Below, one piece after another: positions 9,900 through 18,798 of a stretch of DNA of 64,000 bases (position 1 is its first letter; every line of letters begins with the position of its first letter). The DNA comes from AP-15 sp963733945 (GTDB lineage Bacteria > Pseudomonadota > Alphaproteobacteria > ATCC43930 > CGMCC-115725), in NCBI GenBank assembly GCA_963733945.1, contig CAVTFD010000048.1:1-64000 (forward strand), written 5' to 3'. A program made the translations under genes and the position numbers. The notes under the pieces were generated by a model. It was not told the DNA's origin. It made no database searches and saw only the letters and a list, made by a program, of their open reading frames with translations.

Positions 9900-10751
9900 T
9901 CAGAGGGCGAGGCGGAAGGCGTCGCCGTCCGGCACGATATGGCCGGCGGTGCGGCCCGCGAAATGCGTGCCGATGGCCAGGATCGAGGTATCGGCGAGAT
10001 GGGTCAACATCCGCTCGCGTGTCTGGCGCGCCGCCGCCGGATCGGTATCGGCGGTCGACGACCAGTCGGGCCGCGCGATCTGGCAGGGATGGTGCATGAA
10101 GTCGCCCGTGATCAGCGCCTCCTCGCCGCCCGAGGCGATGCGCAGGCTGACATGGCCTGGCGTGTGCCCTAGGGTCGGAATCAGGGTGATTTCGTCGCAG
10201 ATCCGGTGGTCAGTCTCGACCAGATCGACGAGGTCCGCGTCAAACACCGGGGTGACCGAATCGGCGAGCACGGCCTTCATATCGTCGCGTTCGTGCTGAG
10301 TCTTCCAGTGCTGATATTCGACCCGGCCCATCAGATAACGCGCCTGGGGGAAGGTCGGGACCCAGCGTCCCGCGATCAGCATCGTGTTCCAGCCGACATG
10401 GTCGACATGGAGATGGGTGCACACGACCGTGTCGATCGTCTCGCGGGCGTATCCGGCGGCGGCCAGGTCCGCAAGGAAAGTTGTCTGCATCCGGTTCCAG
10501 GTCGGGATGCGGCGGCTCTCCTTGTCGTTGCCGAGGCAGGTGTCGACGATGATGCGCCGGCTTGGCGTCTCGACCACCAGAGCATGGATGCTCATCCTCA
10601 GCCGCCCGCTGTCGTCGGCGAAATCGGGCCGCAGCCAGTCGATCGGCAGGATCTCCCCATAGGTCGCCTGGGGCAGCAGAAAGCGGCTGCCGCCGGTGAC
10701 TTCGAGCTCAACGATCTTGGTCACAGTGACCGCGCCGATCCGCCATTTCAT
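9900..10751 (-). CDS. MBL-fold metallo-hydrolase (lactonase/glyoxalase-II-like)
   Basis: Metallo-beta-lactamase-fold hydrolase of 283 residues. The dinuclear metal site is visible: HLHVDHVGWN (HxHxDH, about residues 111-116), a histidine in LGHTPGHVSL, aspartate in ALITGDFMHHP, and a last histidine in AIGTHFAGRTAGHIV. The layout resembles AHL lactonases and related secreted or cytosolic hydrolases, but substrate cannot be assigned. No signal peptide. The gene is the first of a minus-strand pair with the CaiB/BaiF transferase. Confidence 0.85.
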   Translation of the reverse strand: MKWRIGAVTVTKIVELEVTGGSRFLLPQATYGEILPIDWLRPDFADDSGRLRMSIHALVVETPSRRIIVDTCLGNDKESRRIPTWNRMQTTFLADLAAAGYARETIDTVVCTHLHVDHVGWNTMLIAGRWVPTFPQARYLMGRVEYQHWKTQHERDDMKAVLADSVTPVFDADLVDLVETDHRICDEITLIPTLGHTPGHVSLRIASGGEEALITGDFMHHPCQIARPDWSSTADTDPAAARQTRERMLTHLADTSILAIGTHFAGRTAGHIVPDGDAFRLAL

Positions 10752-11010
10752 AGTTACCCTCCGCTCGCTGGTGATCCTGCCGGGGATAGATTATCGGCTG
10801 GTCGGTTCGCGCCGCCACCGCCATTGCCGGGCACGGGCCCGGGTGTATTACAGCCCCGCAAAACTGGCCGTCGGCAGAGTTGACACGCCGCCCAATACCG
10901 TTCTCGATCTCGGGGCGTTATCTCGACTAGGTGCGGATTGTGTTTGCTTACAGTCCGCCACCTACTTTACGTCACTACGCAGCGACCAGCGTGTCCTTGT
11001 CCGTGGGATA

Positions 11011-12369
11011 TTACTCACCTTTGTAAGCGACACGGTAGACGATGCCATTACCGTCATCGCTGAACAGCAGCGAACCATCCTTGGCGAAGACAACATCTAC
11101 TGGACGGCCCCAGACACTTTGCTCGTCGGCGACGAAACCGACGACGAAATCCTGATATTCCCCGGTCGGCTTTCCGTCTTTGAACGGCAACCGAACGATC
11201 TTGTAGCCGGTCCGTAGCGCGCGGTTCCACGAGCCGTGCAGCGCGACGAAGGCGTCGCCTTTCCAATCGGGAGGGAATTGCCCCCCGGGGTTGAACGCTA
11301 GTCCGAGCGGGGCCGAGTGGGGTTGGATCAGGACGTCGGGTACGGTGACCTTGTCGGCGAGATCCGGCCTCCTGCCGCCGCTAGGACGGGTGTCCTCATG
11401 ATTGCCGATATAGTACCAAGGCCAACCGTAGAATGCTCCCTGCTTGACGCTGGTGACGTAATCGGGCGGAAGATTGTCGCCCAATAGGTCGCGCTCGTTG
11501 GTGGCGCAATAGACCACGCCGGTGCCGGGCTGTACGGCCAGTCCCGAGCAATTGCGGATGCCCGACGCGTACACCCGCTTGTCCTTTCCGTCGGGATCAT
11601 AGGTGAGGACGTTGGCGCGCCATTCCTCCCGGTCCCATGCCGAACCCGCGGAATGGCTTTTCTCGAATGCAGCAAAATCAGCGGGCCGCGGCCCCATCAG
11701 CTCCGCCACATTGCTCGCCGAGCCGACTGCGACGTACATGGTTTTGCCGTCCGGCGAAAAGGCAACATCGCGAGTCCAATGATTGCCGCCGATGGCGAGG
11801 TCCGACACGATCGTCTCAGGAGCACCGGAGGCTGTGAGGTCGCCGTTTTTGTAAGGGAAGCGCACGACCTTGCCGAATTCACCGGCATAGACCCATTTGG
11901 GGTCGGGCCCCGGCGGATAGAAGGCGATGCCGTAGACACTCGTTAAGCCGGTAGCGTAGGTTTCGACCTTGGGGTTGCTCATGTCGGCCCCGGCCCGGAT
12001 GACCATGATCTTTCCCTCGGGCCTAGAGCGGGCGAGGAAGATGTCTCCATTGGGAGCCATCCGCAGGACCCGCGCACCTGTCATCCCTGTGACGAAAGGT
12101 GCGACGGCAAAGCCGGGCATGGTCTTGAGTTCGGCGCCATCGGGTTTTGGACCGACCTTTGATCTGTTGGCGGTGGACGGCGAGGCCAGCGGCGCGGGCA
12201 AGTCTGCGGCTGTGATCTTGCGCATGACGCCAGGCGCGTCGCTATGCCAGTCGCTATAGGCAGCGCTGCCGACACGAACGCTCTGCGCGGACGCGAACGT
12301 CGAGGTTGTGACCAGCGCCAGCATGGCGCCCGCCGTGACAGCGAGATTCTTGATCCGTTGCGGTTTCAT
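11011..12369 (-). CDS. secreted sorbosone-dehydrogenase-like (PQQ-type glucose/sorbosone dehydrogenase) protein
   Basis: Periplasmic beta-propeller dehydrogenase similar to L-sorbosone/soluble glucose dehydrogenases, which use PQQ and pass electrons to cytochromes. It begins with a clear Sec signal peptide (MKPQRIKNLAVTAG..., hydrophobic core, cleavage near ASA). Propeller features follow: GARVLRMAPNGDIFLARS, SVYGIAFYPPG, WTRDVAFSPDGKTMYVAVGS, YASGIRNCSGLAVQPGTG, LVQPHSAPLGLAF-type repeats and FVALHGSWNR. The start is supported by GGGAGGAGC nine bases upstream. The diheme cytochrome c gene lies just upstream in the opposite sense of coordinates but on the same strand, 55 bases away, giving a plausible dehydrogenase-cytochrome pair. 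No PQQ synthesis genes are in the window. Confidence 0.85.
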   Translation of the reverse strand: MKPQRIKNLAVTAGAMLALVTTSTFASAQSVRVGSAAYSDWHSDAPGVMRKITAADLPAPLASPSTANRSKVGPKPDGAELKTMPGFAVAPFVTGMTGARVLRMAPNGDIFLARSRPEGKIMVIRAGADMSNPKVETYATGLTSVYGIAFYPPGPDPKWVYAGEFGKVVRFPYKNGDLTASGAPETIVSDLAIGGNHWTRDVAFSPDGKTMYVAVGSASNVAELMGPRPADFAAFEKSHSAGSAWDREEWRANVLTYDPDGKDKRVYASGIRNCSGLAVQPGTGVVYCATNERDLLGDNLPPDYVTSVKQGAFYGWPWYYIGNHEDTRPSGGRRPDLADKVTVPDVLIQPHSAPLGLAFNPGGQFPPDWKGDAFVALHGSWNRALRTGYKIVRLPFKDGKPTGEYQDFVVGFVADEQSVWGRPVDVVFAKDGSLLFSDDGNGIVYRVAYKGE

Positions 12370-12424
12370 TGCGAAGCTCCTCCCGAGGTTTCCCGTTGCC
12401 GTCCCCTGTTCTCGACGAGCAGCG

Positions 12425-12991
12425 TCAGTGCATTGCCGCCAGATATTCGGCGATCGCTTTTCGATCGGCTGGCGTCAAGCTCTGCATCAGGGCCGGCATC
12501 ACGGTGCTGTTTGCGCGTTCACCATCTGCATAGGCGGTCATCGTGTCGATCAGGTAGGGCGAAAATTGACCAGCCAGGCGCGGCGCCACGCCCGATGGGC
12601 TTACACCACCAGCCAAATTCGGGTGATGGCAAGCCTGGCATGTCGCGATCGCCTCTGGAGCCGCAGGCAACGGCGAAGCTGGTCGAGTCGCCCACTTGGC
12701 ATTGCTGAAATACGCTGCCATTTGCGCCAGGTCACCCTCGCTCAAGCTCTCTGCAATTGATGACATGATTTGGCTGCTTCGGTCGCCGCTCCGATAGTCG
12801 TTCAGCTGCTTCAGCATGTATGCAGACTGCTGCCCCCATATAATCGGCACGCTAGGATCAGACGGCAGTCCGTGCGCGCCATGGCATGAGGCGCATAGCC
12901 GCGCTTTGGCTTCAATGGAGTCGGCCAAAGCGCCCTCGGCGCTGAGCAAGACCGCCGCCAAGGCGGCAAGAATTCGAACGACGCGAACCAC
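12425..12991 (-). CDS. diheme cytochrome c (c4-like), exported
   Basis: Exported electron carrier of 188 residues with two c-type heme motifs, CASCHGAHG (about residue 36) and CQACHHPN (about 116), each followed by a distal methionine region. This gives a c4/c553-like tandem-domain cytochrome. The N-terminus MVRVVRILAALAAVLLSAEGALA is a Sec signal peptide. Translation starts at GTG 12991, because TGA stops precede it in frame. It is the first gene of a pair with the sorbosone-dehydrogenase-like protein and is the likely electron acceptor for it (inference from context). Confidence 0.88.
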   Translation of the reverse strand: MVRVVRILAALAAVLLSAEGALADSIEAKARLCASCHGAHGLPSDPSVPIIWGQQSAYMLKQLNDYRSGDRSSQIMSSIAESLSEGDLAQMAAYFSNAKWATRPASPLPAAPEAIATCQACHHPNLAGGVSPSGVAPRLAGQFSPYLIDTMTAYADGERANSTVMPALMQSLTPADRKAIAEYLAAMH

Positions 12992-13192
12992 TCATCATTT
13001 CCGTCTTGCGTCAGGACTGCTCGCACCCAAGGGGCATTTGTACTATAGGCGGATGCAAGCGCCGTGGCATTTCAAAAGCTGGCGCGCGCGGCGCTCTCCC
13101 TTGGGCAGCACGCCGAGTCGCTGGCGGTGGATGGGGTCGCTGCCGGCGGCGCTACCTCTGTCTTGCCCGCGTGTCGCAATCGCCGCGCCGCG

Positions 13193-13636
13193 TCATTGCA
13201 CCTTCAACAACTCGACATCGAAGATCAGGGTGGCGTTGGGTGGGATCACGCCGCCGGTGCCGCGGCTGCCATAGCCGAGTTCGGGCGGAATGATCAGGGT
13301 GCGCTGGCCGCCGACCTTCATGCCGGCGACGCCTTCGTCCCAACCGGCGATGACCTCATGCGCGCCGAGGGTGAAGTCGAACGGCTGGCCGCGATCAACC
13401 GAACTGTCGAACTTGGCGCCCTTGGCGCCATCCTTCGACAGCCATCCGGTGTAATGGACGGAGACTTTGTTGCCGGCGGCGGCGGTGGCGCCGTCACCGG
13501 GTTTGGTGTCGGTGTATTTCAACCCGTCTGGCATCTCGATCACTTGGTTGGCCGCGTCGCCTGATCCTGCGAGCGGCGCGACGGCGGCGATGATGGCGAG
13601 CGCCACGGCGGCGCCGGCAATTCGGATCGGTATCAT
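13193..13636 (-). CDS. FKBP-type peptidyl-prolyl cis-trans isomerase, exported
   Basis: Peptidyl-prolyl isomerase assisting protein folding, probably periplasmic. The start at 13636 is set by GGAGGA six bases upstream (CCGGGAGGAAATC-ATG) and gives MIPIRIAGAAVALAIIAAV, a signal peptide. An upstream extension of the same frame is not needed. The FKBP domain fills the rest: KVSVHYTGWL, FDSSVDRGQPFDFTLG, VIAGWDEGVAGMKVGG, TLIIPPELGYG and IPPNATLIFDVELL, with the conserved active-site aromatic and acidic residues present. 147 residues, a single-domain form. Confidence 0.92.
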   Translation of the reverse strand: MIPIRIAGAAVALAIIAAVAPLAGSGDAANQVIEMPDGLKYTDTKPGDGATAAAGNKVSVHYTGWLSKDGAKGAKFDSSVDRGQPFDFTLGAHEVIAGWDEGVAGMKVGGQRTLIIPPELGYGSRGTGGVIPPNATLIFDVELLKVQ

Positions 13637-13998
13637 GATTTCCTCCCGGTCGATAGTCGCACATTCGACACTCTCCGATGCCATCGGACAAGATTCGTGG
13701 CGCGTACGGTCCCGGCGAGAAAGCTGCGGCACCGGCAGTGATGTCACGCTCGGCACAGTCTGAATGAATGAATTCGCTGCATTAAACAGATGAATAATCT
13801 GCATGCATCTCGGCTGAAGTTTGTTTTGCGACTGTCTACACCGTAATCGCAGAGAAGATGTTGCTGGACCGCGCGCCAAGGCGTAGCATTCATTTTGCAT
13901 CTTTCGAAGGATGCGGGGCGGCCATGTGCCTTGGTGGGAAAGTGGCTGCCGCGACGGCCCTGGGCTCGGATCGAGCGAGGCGATGAGGAGAAAGAAAC
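13637..13998. other. divergent promoter region between FKBP and amidohydrolase genes
   Basis: A 362-base gap between two divergently transcribed genes. Its middle (about 13745-13860) is richer in A and T than the surroundings and contains a small inverted repeat CAGAT-GAATA-ATCTG near 13790. It presumably carries both promoters. No small gene with a convincing start was found. Confidence 0.5.
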
Positions 13999-15759
13999 AT
14001 GGCGTATGATTTGTTGATCAAAAACGGGCGCGTCGTTGACGGCTCGGGCGAGCCGGCCTTTGCAGCGGATGTGGCGGTGCAGGACGGCAAGATCGTCGGG
14101 GTTGGCAAATACGCCGGCGCTGCCGCCAAGCGCACGATCGATGCCGCGGGCCGCGTCGTCGCGCCGGGCTTTATCGACCACCACACCCATTTCGACCCGC
14201 AGGCCGTCTGGGATCCCTATTGCGGTTCGTGGGTGCACAACGGTCACACCACGGTCGTCGTCGGCCAGTGCGGCCAGGTTATCGCCCCGGTCCGGCCGGG
14301 CGACGGAGAGTGGTATCTCGAATTCTTCTCCGACGCGGAACAGATCCCGCTGCCGGTGCTGAAGGCCGGGGTCGACGTGACCTGGGAATCAGTCGGCGAC
14401 TATCTGAATGCGCTCGGCAAGAAACGCGGCATCAATGTCGGCACCTTGGTCGGCCATTCGGGCATCCGCCGCTATGTGATGGGCGAGGCGGCCTCCGAGC
14501 GGCAGGCGACCCCTGAGGAAATGGCCGCGATGCAGCGGCTGATTCGCGAGGCGATGCATGACGGCGCGCTCGGCTTTTCGACCGCACCGAAGGATCGCGG
14601 CGACCCCGCCGGGGTCGGCGACGACGCCGAGCGCTGGGCGCTCGCCAGCGTGCTCGGTGAACTCGGCACTGGAGTGTTCCAGGTCGCCGGCGGCGCGCCG
14701 GGCGGCACCAAACAAACCCGCGAGGTCGCCCGCCAGCTGGCGGCGCGTACCGGCCGTCCATCGATCTACAACTTAATGTCGGATCCGATCGCCAACCCCG
14801 ACGAGTGGGTCGAGCATCTCCGCTGGCTCGAGGACGGGTTCAAGAGCGGCGCGCGCTGCTATGGCTCGTGCCTGTCGACCGTTGCCGGCGCGATTTTTGA
14901 TCTGCAGCGCGGCCTCAATGTGCCGCAGGATGAAGACATCACTCATCCCGAAGGCATCTTCCGCGGCATGCCGACCTGGGACAAGGTCATGGCCCTGCCC
15001 TATCAGGAGCGCATGCGGGCGTTCCGCGACCCCGCACTGCGCCAGGCGCTGTCGGCGGAGGCGGTCGAAGGGACGGTTGAGCAGCAGGGCGGGATGACCG
15101 ACCGACGCGGCCGCGCGCGCGGCTTCTTCAACCGGCGTTGGGATCTCGTCGAGGTGTTTATGACGACGAAGGGGCAGAACCGGCATCTCGAGGGCAAGAG
15201 CGTCGCGCAGATCGCGAAAGAGCAGAACAAGGGGATCATGGACGCCTTCCTCGATCTGTCGCTCGATGAAGACCTGAACACCTGCTTCCAGGCGATCGAC
15301 CGCAACGGCGATCCGAAGACGCAGAAGCACATCCTTGGCTCGCAATATACCGTGATCGGCACCAGCGACGGCGGCGGCCGGCCGCATACCGCCGACCGGC
15401 ACGAAACCAGCACGAATCTGCTGGGCCATTGGGTGCGCGAACAGCAGGTGATGACGCTCGAAGAGGCGGTCTATCGGCTGACCGGCAAGACCGCGCTGAT
15501 GCACGACATTACCGATCGCGGCTTCATCGCCGCCGGCAAGGTCGCCGACATCACGATCTTCGATCCCGACACGATCGCATCGAAGCCGCGCGAGCCGGTC
15601 GCGAACCTCCCCGCGGGCGGGGTGCAGGTCAGGCGCGACGCGGTCGGCATCGACTACGTCGTGGTCAACGGCAGCGTGCTGCTCGACAAGGGCGAACTGA
15701 CCGACGCGTTGCCCGGCCAGATCATCCGCGGTCCGCTCTACCAGGGCGCTCGGGCATAG
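13999..15759 (+). CDS. N-acyl-D-amino-acid deacylase family amidohydrolase
   Basis: Zinc amidohydrolase of the D-aminoacylase/dihydroorotase superfamily, 586 residues. Signs: LLIKNGRVVDGSGEPAFAAD at the start, the HxH metal motif in APGFIDHHTHFDPQ (about 54-66), the Cys metal ligand region VVVGQCGQVIAPVRPG typical of D-aminoacylases, TLVGHSGIRRYVMG, DGALGFSTAP, and the C-terminal GFIAAGKVADITIFDPDT. A strong ribosome site GAGGAG precedes the ATG. The true substrate may be an N-acyl amino acid or another cyclic or acyl amide. It heads a same-strand group with an SMP-30 lactonase and a His-rich protein. Confidence 0.9.
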   Translation: MAYDLLIKNGRVVDGSGEPAFAADVAVQDGKIVGVGKYAGAAAKRTIDAAGRVVAPGFIDHHTHFDPQAVWDPYCGSWVHNGHTTVVVGQCGQVIAPVRPGDGEWYLEFFSDAEQIPLPVLKAGVDVTWESVGDYLNALGKKRGINVGTLVGHSGIRRYVMGEAASERQATPEEMAAMQRLIREAMHDGALGFSTAPKDRGDPAGVGDDAERWALASVLGELGTGVFQVAGGAPGGTKQTREVARQLAARTGRPSIYNLMSDPIANPDEWVEHLRWLEDGFKSGARCYGSCLSTVAGAIFDLQRGLNVPQDEDITHPEGIFRGMPTWDKVMALPYQERMRAFRDPALRQALSAEAVEGTVEQQGGMTDRRGRARGFFNRRWDLVEVFMTTKGQNRHLEGKSVAQIAKEQNKGIMDAFLDLSLDEDLNTCFQAIDRNGDPKTQKHILGSQYTVIGTSDGGGRPHTADRHETSTNLLGHWVREQQVMTLEEAVYRLTGKTALMHDITDRGFIAAGKVADITIFDPDTIASKPREPVANLPAGGVQVRRDAVGIDYVVVNGSVLLDKGELTDALPGQIIRGPLYQGARA

Positions 15760-15780
15760 CCAGCCGATCCACATTGTTGC

Positions 15781-15869
15781 GCATGCCCGGGCATGCTCCG
15801 GGCATGCCGACGCGTGGCGCTAAACAGCGCTCAATGCCCCGAGGCTCGCCTCGGCGGGTCACGGGGCAT
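15781..15869 (+). other. paired hairpin elements between amidohydrolase and SMP-30 genes
   Basis: Two strong palindromic structures lie back to back. GCATGCCCGGGCATGC (15781-15796) is a perfect 16-base palindrome followed by another GGGCATGCC. At about 15834-15869, an outer ATGCCCC/GGGGCAT stem encloses CCGAGGC-TC-GCCTCGG. Neither is followed by a run of T, so they are not textbook terminators. They may stabilise or attenuate the transcript between the two genes. Confidence 0.5.
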
Positions 15870-15933
15870 CGTGTTGTGTTGGAACAACAAGGGCTGATAA
15901 CTCATCCGATCCGGACGAAACAGGAGGGACCCC

Positions 15934-16857
15934 ATGGCCAACGGAGCTAAGCGGATCGAGCAATTGGCTCCGGAGCTGGAGCGGATCATCTCCGGTTCTC
16001 AGCAAATCCAGGAACTGGCCGACGGCTTTGGCGGTCCGCAAGGCCCGGCCGAGGGGCCGCTGTGGTGGCGCGAGGGCGGCTATCTGGTCTTCAGCGACAT
16101 CCACAATAACCGTCGCATGAAATACGATCCCGGTAAGGGAGTGTCGCTGCTACAGGAGCCGACCAATCGAGCCAATGGCCTGACCCGTGATCTGCAGGGG
16201 CGGCTCGTCGCCTGCGAGCACGATTCACGCCGCGTCACCAGGCAAGAACTGGACGGCAGCATCACGGTTATCGCCAACAGCTTTCAGGGTCGCCAGCTCA
16301 ACCGGCCAAATGACGTTGTCGTCAAATCCGACGGCTGCATCTATTTCACCGATCCGTGGACCCATCCCTCCGCGGCGCAGCAATGGGATCTGACCTTTTC
16401 CGGCGTCTATCGCGTGACCCCCGACCTCGGTCACCTGACCTTGTTAATCGACGATTTCATCGTGCCCAACGGTCTCGCCTTTTCGCCGGATGAGAGCGTG
16501 CTCTACATCAACAACTCGCGCCATGGTCATATCCGCGCCTTCGATGTCGCGCCCAACGGCACGCTCGCCAAGAATACCGACCGCGTTTTTGTCGATCTGC
16601 GCGGCGATAAATCCGGTGTCCCCGACGGCATGAAGGTCGACGTCGAAGGCAATGTCTATTGCGGTGGAGCGGGCGGGTTGTGGATCATCGACCCAAGAGG
16701 CAAAAAGCTTGGCCGCATCTTCCATGGCGCCCCAGCCACGACCAATCTGGCTTTTGGCGGCGCCGACTGGAAGACTCTCTATTTCACCAGCCGCAACCAT
16801 CTCGGTGCGGTCAATGTAAAAATCGCCGGAATTCCGGTGCCGTGTCCCCAAAGGTAG
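15934..16857 (+). CDS. SMP-30/gluconolactonase/LRE family protein (copy 1)
   Basis: Six-bladed propeller lactonase-type enzyme of 307 residues, probably hydrolysing a sugar lactone or related ester with a divalent metal. Family marks: GPAEGPLWWREGGYLVFSDI (metal-binding Glu), RANGLTRDLQGRLVACEH, LNRPNDVVVKSDGCIYFTDP (Asn ligand), VPNGLAFSPDESVLYINNS, and GVPDGMKVDVEGNVYC with the catalytic Asp. AGGAGGGACCCC precedes the ATG. It lies between the D-aminoacylase-like gene and the His-rich unknown gene on the same strand. Confidence 0.9.
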   Translation: MANGAKRIEQLAPELERIISGSQQIQELADGFGGPQGPAEGPLWWREGGYLVFSDIHNNRRMKYDPGKGVSLLQEPTNRANGLTRDLQGRLVACEHDSRRVTRQELDGSITVIANSFQGRQLNRPNDVVVKSDGCIYFTDPWTHPSAAQQWDLTFSGVYRVTPDLGHLTLLIDDFIVPNGLAFSPDESVLYINNSRHGHIRAFDVAPNGTLAKNTDRVFVDLRGDKSGVPDGMKVDVEGNVYCGGAGGLWIIDPRGKKLGRIFHGAPATTNLAFGGADWKTLYFTSRNHLGAVNVKIAGIPVPCPQR

Positions 16858-16939
16858 TCGCCCGGGAGGCGCCAAGTCCATCGAAAGAGTGAAACCAGCC
16901 AACCAAGACAGACCGCACTTACGCAGAGGAGAAGTCACC

Positions 16940-18424
16940 ATGCCGATGCCACAACGTGTCCAGTACTCCGACGCCATCGAGCCGTTGGTCCAGTTTATCG
17001 AAGATACGTCTCCCGATGAAATTCTCGATCGCGCGCTGGAGAAGCTCCGTGCCGGGGTGGCGACGCAGACCATGCTGACGGCCTCTGCCCTCGCAGTAAC
17101 CCGCTCCACCGATATGCCCGCGGGTCATCATGGCGGCCCGCTGCATCCCTTGGCAGGCCTCTATGCGCTCTCGAAGCTGGTCGACCGGCTCGAGGGCGAG
17201 GATCGCTTTGTGCCGGTGCTGCAGCACGTGGCCCTGACCAACAAGCACATCCACCATCCGGCGATGGGACCGTACGGCCTGCTCGAATTCGAGCCGGAGG
17301 ATGCCGGCGGGGTCGAAGCGAACAAAAAGGCTTTCCTCGCTGCGGTGGGTCGCGGCGAATACAACAAGGCCGACCACGTTTTCCTGTGGCTGTGGGATCA
17401 TGCTCCCCGGATCGAGGCTTTTGATCTGCTGCTGAGTGTGGCGATCCCGAAAAATTTCAACGACGACCATTACTTCATGTTCCCGGGCACCGTTTGGCGC
17501 GCCTTTGAGACCGGCGTGCTCGACGAGACCTACCTGCCAGTGGTGATGCGGCAGGTGGTGCGTTTTGTGACCCGTTCTCCGGTTGCTCCGAACAATCCGA
17601 TGCCGACGCCGCTGCCGGCGATCGAGGCGCTGATCGAGGAGCATCAATTGACGAAGCGCATCCTGCGCCAACGCACCGGAGAAGATGAGACGGCTGCGAT
17701 CGGCGAGCTCGGAGAGGCCATCGGACGGATAGACGTCTTTGCCGATATTCCGGTGCTGATAGCTAAGGCCTTGGCGGCAGGGCTCTCCTTGGAAGGCGCT
17801 GGCGAAGCCTTATCGATCGGCGCTGCCGGGCTCTTCATCCGTTCCCACTGCGGGAACCCGATGGATGTTCACCTGCATACCAGCATCAACCTGCGCCGGT
17901 ATCTCTTGGCGCTCGACGGGATCAGCCTCCAGAACAAGCTGATGTTGTTGTTGACCTGGCAGTCAGGCCCGGAGATCCGCTCGACCGCCCAGCGCATGGG
18001 GCCAGCTCCGCAGCCTGAGGCGGCCGTCTCAGTCGCGCCGTCGCGGACCCAGGAGGAGCTGCTCGAGGCCATCAAGCAGAACATCTACAACCAGCCGCCA
18101 GTCGATTGGTCCACAGTATCCAATCTGGGGCAGATGCGGGCAGTGCCGGAGGTCGAGGAGGTCGCGAATTTGGCACAGCAATATGTGCAGTGCCGCTATG
18201 ACCCGCAGGCTTTGATTGCGTGTCTTGGCGAAATCGTGTGCCACGACAACTTCACCGAGATGCACTCGTTCAAGCATCACCAGTCGATCGTCGAAGAGTT
18301 CTACAGCACCCGCGAACCTTGGCGCTGGATGCATCTTGTCTGCGGCGCTCGGGCCGCGGCGGTTTCTTTCGGTAAGAATATGGCGGTGTACGAGGAGTAT
18401 CTGGATCTCCTGCACGCTGCATAG
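16940..18424 (+). CDS. conserved His-rich protein of unknown function
   Basis: I do not recognise the family. The start at ATG 16940 is chosen because GAGGAGAAG lies just upstream; an earlier in-frame ATG (16889) lacks a site. The product has 494 residues, no signal peptide and no transmembrane segment. Histidines cluster in four places: MPAGHHGGPLHPLAGLYAL, NKHIHHPAMGPYG, RSHCGNPMDVHLHTS and CHDNFTEMHSFKHHQ, with a helical feel between them. This pattern suggests a metal-binding or redox enzyme, perhaps loosely like questin-oxidase-type proteins, but that is a guess. It follows SMP-30 copy 1 by 82 bases and probably belongs to the same operon. Confidence 0.7.
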   Translation: MPMPQRVQYSDAIEPLVQFIEDTSPDEILDRALEKLRAGVATQTMLTASALAVTRSTDMPAGHHGGPLHPLAGLYALSKLVDRLEGEDRFVPVLQHVALTNKHIHHPAMGPYGLLEFEPEDAGGVEANKKAFLAAVGRGEYNKADHVFLWLWDHAPRIEAFDLLLSVAIPKNFNDDHYFMFPGTVWRAFETGVLDETYLPVVMRQVVRFVTRSPVAPNNPMPTPLPAIEALIEEHQLTKRILRQRTGEDETAAIGELGEAIGRIDVFADIPVLIAKALAAGLSLEGAGEALSIGAAGLFIRSHCGNPMDVHLHTSINLRRYLLALDGISLQNKLMLLLTWQSGPEIRSTAQRMGPAPQPEAAVSVAPSRTQEELLEAIKQNIYNQPPVDWSTVSNLGQMRAVPEVEEVANLAQQYVQCRYDPQALIACLGEIVCHDNFTEMHSFKHHQSIVEEFYSTREPWRWMHLVCGARAAAVSFGKNMAVYEEYLDLLHAA

Positions 18425-18798
18425 TCAGGAGTAGGCACGCCCGATAGGCAAGCGGGGCCGCTTCACGCGTCCCCGTTTGCCCGTCCGGGGCAGTGTGGTC
18501 GAACACCGAAGCTGGTAGTACGCACCTGACACCACGGCTGCGTCATTGTGGTCTCCGGCGAAGGCCGGGACCCATGATGCTGTGAGCGCCGACTTCGCCG
18601 GTGCGACACCGTTTTGGGTGCGGCCTGTTAGAATGCGCGCTCCCTGAACAGTCGATGCCAGGGGAGGCGACCGCTGAATCGCCTCCTAAATTCGCGGTCA
18701 TCCCGCGCCGGCGACGGCCAAGACAGCGTCAGTTGGACACGCGGACAGGCGCGGGATAACCTGCCTCAAACGATGTCTCGAAGATGGGAGGGACGAAG
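18425..18798. other. intergenic region with one REP-like unit
   Basis: A 374-base gap between the His-rich gene and the second SMP-30 gene. It holds the palindromic repeat at 18541-18612 and otherwise no open frame with coding character. The last 60 bases presumably carry the promoter of the SMP-30/LLM pair. Confidence 0.55.
18541..18612. repeat. REP-like palindromic element (CCGGCGAAGGCCGG type)
   Basis: The left half contains CTCCGGCGAAGGCCGGGACC and the right half, reverse-complemented, CACCGGCGAAGTCGGCGCTC. This is the same core as the element at 21033-21098. The pair brackets the SMP-30/LLM gene pair. Confidence 0.6.

Noticed and set aside
8891..10099. 402-residue open frame antisense to the CaiB/BaiF transferase
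   Set aside because: No recognisable domain and it spans the gap between two well-supported minus-strand genes.
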